A DNA stretch of 64,000 bases from Aureimonas ureilytica DSM 18598 = NBRC 106430 (GTDB taxonomy: Bacteria; Pseudomonadota; Alphaproteobacteria; Rhizobiales; Rhizobiaceae): contig NZ_ARQE01000001.1 in the NCBI RefSeq assembly GCF_000382705.1, forward strand, positions 167,551-231,550, in the 5' to 3' direction. The stretch's first letter is position 1; every line of letters begins with the position of its first letter. Shown here one piece after another: positions 61,515 through 64,000 of the stretch. The position numbers and the translations under genes were made by a program. Under the pieces are notes generated by a model. The model did not search any database. It worked only from the letters and a program-made list of their open reading frames with translations, and was not told the DNA's origin.

Positions 61515-62065
61515 GGCGTCCGACACCGCAGCAATGATCGGGGCCATGCCGAAAGCATGGCCCTTTTTCGTGGAGGGCTGGCCGGTCGAGCCCGCTGCCC
61601 TCGCAACGACATCCGGCGCGCGGTCGCGCTCGGCGGAAAGGGAGGCGCGCGGCTTCGGCGGACCGTCCCGAGCGGGCCGAGCGAGGGACAGGAGCGGAAT
61701 GCGTGCAACCCTCCCCCTCCCCTGTCGTCCCGACGCTTCGAGCCCTCGCGATCCTTTCGATAAACCCGCTCCATCGCCCCTCTCGGCCACGGGTCCGCCG
61801 ACGCGGCGCCAGCGCCGAGCGCGAGGGAAAGGCAACGCGTGCCGGGCCATGCTCCGGCCATGCCGCGAAGGATCGCGCGCTTCGCTTCGAGCCCAGGTCG
61901 AGCGGCACCCGGCAAAGGGTCGGCGAGGGTTTTTCGTCGCGTTCGAGGTGTCAAACGCAACCGACGCCGACAAAGCATCGGCAACGATGATCACGGCGAG
62001 AGGGCCCGTCGAGCCGTCTCCGGCGGGCGGTTCGGACGGTCATCAATGCCCGCGAAGAGCGGTTC
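61515..62065. other. Intergenic region with a terminator and repeat copy C
   Basis: A 551-bp gap between convergent genes. It contains a strong terminator at 61541-61568 and repeat copy C at its right end. The roughly 320 bp between them (61570-61888) hold no recognisable gene; frames there are arginine/proline-rich and low in information. Confidence 0.5.
61541..61568 (+). terminator. Intrinsic terminator after the chemoreceptor gene
   Basis: GGGCCATGC (61541-61549) and GCATGGCCC (61555-61563) form a perfect 9-bp stem with loop CGAAA, followed by TTTTT. Confidence 0.93.
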
Positions 62066-62066
62066 T
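61889..62066 (+). repeat. Dispersed intergenic repeat, copy C (diverged)
   Basis: A third relative of copies A and B in the same orientation. Its right end GGTTCT (62061-62066) enters the stop codon of the minus-strand TPR gene, as in the other copies. The TCGTCGCG-TCGAGG stretch (61935-61948), the ACGCA motif near 61955 and the block GGCGAGAGGGCCCGTCGAGCC (around 62000) align with copy A. The left boundary is uncertain and terminal inverted repeats are weak. Confidence 0.5.
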
Positions 62067-64000
62067 CAGCCGCCGTTCGGATATTGGCCGAGCGCCTGGC
62101 GCACGGCTTCGAGGCCGCGCGCGCCCTCGCGGTTGCCGGTGCGCGAGACGGCGGAGAACACGCGCTCGGCATCGCCGAAGCGGCGCAGTTCCAGATAGGC
62201 GTAGCCGCGCAGCACCATGAGATCGAGCCGCTCGGGCGCAAGGCGCGCGCGCTCGTCCAGCGCCTGGAGCGTTTCCACCGGACGGCGCGCTTCATAGGCA
62301 CTGGTCGCCCGCGCGCTCAGAATGGCGACGTCGAGTTCAGTGCGGCGGCGGGCCGGCTGCGGCGCGCGGCTGGCCGCCACGGCGGCACGGTCGGACACGC
62401 CGATGCGCAGATAGGCGAGGCTTTCGCCATAGGCGGCGTCCTGGCGCGTCTGGCCTTCGCCGCGCCGGGCGGCGCTTTCGAAATAGGCCGCCGCTTCCAG
62501 CGAGCGGTCGAGATCGAGAAGACACCAGCCCTGCGCCATCGCCGCGTCGGGCGCGAGCGTTCCGGGGTCGCGGCCCGTCTGGGCGCAGCGACCGGCACGG
62601 CCTCGCGCGGCAGGGGCGGCTGAGGCGACCGGCGCGGCGGATGCGACGGTCGCGGCTGGCTCGGCGGCGCGGCGAACCGGCGCGCGCACGCGCTGGACGG
62701 GCTCGGCCTCGACAGGCGCGACCATCGCCATCGCCGGCGCGGCCTCGCTCGGCGCCATGGTCTGCACCGGCAAGGGCGCGGCGAGCGAGGGCGCGGCGGC
62801 ATAGGCGGTGGCGGCAGGTGCGGGCGACGAGGCAACCGAAGGCGCCACCATCATCGGCGCCGTGCCCATGGGCATCATGTTGGAGGGCGTGCCCATCTGC
62901 ATCGTGCCGGGGGGCATCGGACTCGGAGCCGCCGTGCCGGCGGGCGTAGCCATGCCCGCGACCATCGGCGCGGTGCCGGCGACCAGCGCGGGCGGCGGGC
63001 CGCCGCTGCGCTCGCGCGCGGCCTGGGCGGCGGCGACCTCGGCCTGATCCGGGCGACCGATCGCGGCGATGCGCGGCGAGCGCCCGCCCCACTGGCGCTG
63101 AAGCGCGGCGAGCCCGGCGCGGTCGCCGACGCGCTGGCGCACGAGGGCGAGCCCATAGGCCGATTGTTCGTCCGAAGGCTTCCAGCCGAGCGCCGTTTCG
63201 AACCATTGCGCGGCGGTCGGAAACTGGTTCAGCGCATAGGCGTACCAGCCGAGCTGCTGCGCGCTCGCCGCATCGCGCGCCGCGCCGACCGCCGGCACGA
63301 TGCGGGCGAGAACGGCGGGGTCCACCGGCTGGCCGCTGAGCGAAGCCAAGAGATTGGCGGCGGCGGCGAGATACACGGCCCGCGCCCCGTCGGACTTGTC
63401 CCGCCAGGGGGCCATCGCCTCCTCGGCCTCGCCGTAGCGGCCGAGCGGGATCAGCGACAGGGCGTAGCCCTGCGAAATGCTCTGCGAGTCTTCCTTGGCG
63501 CGGGCGCGCCCGAAGAGATCGAGCGCATCGGCCAGATCGCCCCGGCGGAGCGAATACCAGCCCAGAAGCTCCAGATCGGAGGGCTTGCCGTTCGGCCCGG
63601 CGAGCGCGCGCATCGTCTCGAGGTCCGAGGGCAGGACGGTGACGCCGGCATCGTTGGCGGCGGCGGCGAAGCTGCGGCGGGCGAGATCGTCGCGCACGGC
63701 CTGGAACTCGCCGACGCCCTGCGGGGTCTTGCGCTCGGTCGCCAGAAGCGGGTCGAGATCGGCGCGCGGCAGGAACTGGCTCGCCATCTGGATCGTGGCG
63801 AGGCGCTCGCCCGTGTTGTCGCAATTGGTCAGAATATAGAGATAGGCGTCGCGCCCGCGCTCCGGCCGGTCGGTGCCGACGAAGGCGCGCGCGAGGCGCC
63901 AGAGCACGTCGACGTCGGAGCAGGTCAGAAGGCTCGGATTGTCCGTGGCGAGACGCACCACCGTGTCGAATTGCTGAAGGTTCGACGCGTTGACGAGGCG
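62066..64000 (-). CDS. TPR-repeat protein (partial, C-terminal part)
   Basis: The frame runs off the right edge without a stop, so at least 644 codons are seen and the start is outside. Tetratricopeptide-like helical repeats are visible in the first half of the visible protein (L-G-W-Y-S-L-R-R-G-D-L-A-D-A-L-D-L-F and A-Q-Q-L-G-W-Y-A-Y-A-L-N-Q-F-P-T-A-A-Q-W-F-E) and again near the C terminus. Between them is a long Ala/Pro/Met/Val-rich low-complexity linker (about 63000 down to 62640). A signal peptide cannot be assessed. It might be a periplasmic or secretion-related TPR scaffold, but no specific family is recognised. Confidence 0.8.
   Translation of the reverse strand, partial: RLVNASNLQQFDTVVRLATDNPSLLTCSDVDVLWRLARAFVGTDRPERGRDAYLYILTNCDNTGERLATIQMASQFLPRADLDPLLATERKTPQGVGEFQAVRDDLARRSFAAAANDAGVTVLPSDLETMRALAGPNGKPSDLELLGWYSLRRGDLADALDLFGRARAKEDSQSISQGYALSLIPLGRYGEAEEAMAPWRDKSDGARAVYLAAAANLLASLSGQPVDPAVLARIVPAVGAARDAASAQQLGWYAYALNQFPTAAQWFETALGWKPSDEQSAYGLALVRQRVGDRAGLAALQRQWGGRSPRIAAIGRPDQAEVAAAQAARERSGGPPPALVAGTAPMVAGMATPAGTAAPSPMPPGTMQMGTPSNMMPMGTAPMMVAPSVASSPAPAATAYAAAPSLAAPLPVQTMAPSEAAPAMAMVAPVEAEPVQRVRAPVRRAAEPAATVASAAPVASAAPAARGRAGRCAQTGRDPGTLAPDAAMAQGWCLLDLDRSLEAAAYFESAARRGEGQTRQDAAYGESLAYLRIGVSDRAAVAASRAPQPARRRTELDVAILSARATSAYEARRPVETLQALDERARLAPERLDLMVLRGYAYLELRRFGDAERVFSAVSRTGNREGARGLEAVRQALGQYPNGG

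Overview
This 64 kb window comes from a very GC-rich (roughly two-thirds G+C or more), gene-dense bacterial chromosome. Gene content points to an alphaproteobacterium of the Hyphomicrobiales/Rhizobiales. The evidence is an Agrobacterium-type blcR-blcABC gamma-butyrolactone operon, an fdsGBAD NAD-dependent formate dehydrogenase, a DUF1127 mini-protein, an alpha-type flagellin and many polar/oligopeptide ABC transporters. An Aurantimonadaceae-like genus is only a guess. I found no rRNA, tRNA, CRISPR array, integrase or intact insertion sequence.

Layout. (1) 57-15485 is a catabolic block: an amino-acid-type ABC importer, RidA, a DoeB-like deacylase and a LacI regulator on the plus strand; a DadA-like FAD oxidoreductase; then a minus-strand operon (ArgE-like deacetylase, hydroxyacid reductase, cupin, tartrate/malate-type dehydrogenase, semialdehyde dehydrogenase) ending in a broken class III aminotransferase; then a two-domain acetyltransferase and a second aldehyde dehydrogenase. 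Together they look like uptake and breakdown of an N-acylated amino compound; the substrate is not evident. (2) 15729-18977 is a PAP2 phosphatase fused to an autotransporter. (3) 19473-23434 is cyoABCD. (4) 23485-27911 is blcR and blcABC, with a clear palindrome in the divergent promoter, followed by a FocA/NirC-family channel. (5) 29358-36916 is a 1168-residue flagellin, a coupled AraC/winged-helix regulator pair, a small membrane protein and a soluble PAS chemoreceptor. (6) 37230-41727 is a sulfonate uptake and desulfonation operon. (7) 41913-47429 is nikABCDE and divergent nikR with an exact NikR operator. (8) 47533-50509 holds an alpha/beta hydrolase, a Nudix hydrolase, a DeoR regulator and a DUF1127 protein. 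(9) 50883-58920 is LysR, an OFA-type transporter and fdsGBAD. (10) 59439-61514 is a membrane chemoreceptor, and the window ends inside a TPR protein.

The most unusual observations are a three-copy intergenic repeat with inverted ends whose terminus always overlaps the stop codon of a minus-strand gene (37066-37230, 48419-48616, about 61889-62066), the giant flagellin built from about six repeated modules, the secreted-phosphatase autotransporter, hexapeptide repeats at the SsuB N terminus, and the undefined N-acyl amino-compound pathway. Several starts were moved from the longest open frame because ribosome-binding sites, gene overlaps or operators argued for it (nikA, blcA, nikD, cyoA, nudix, flagellin and others).
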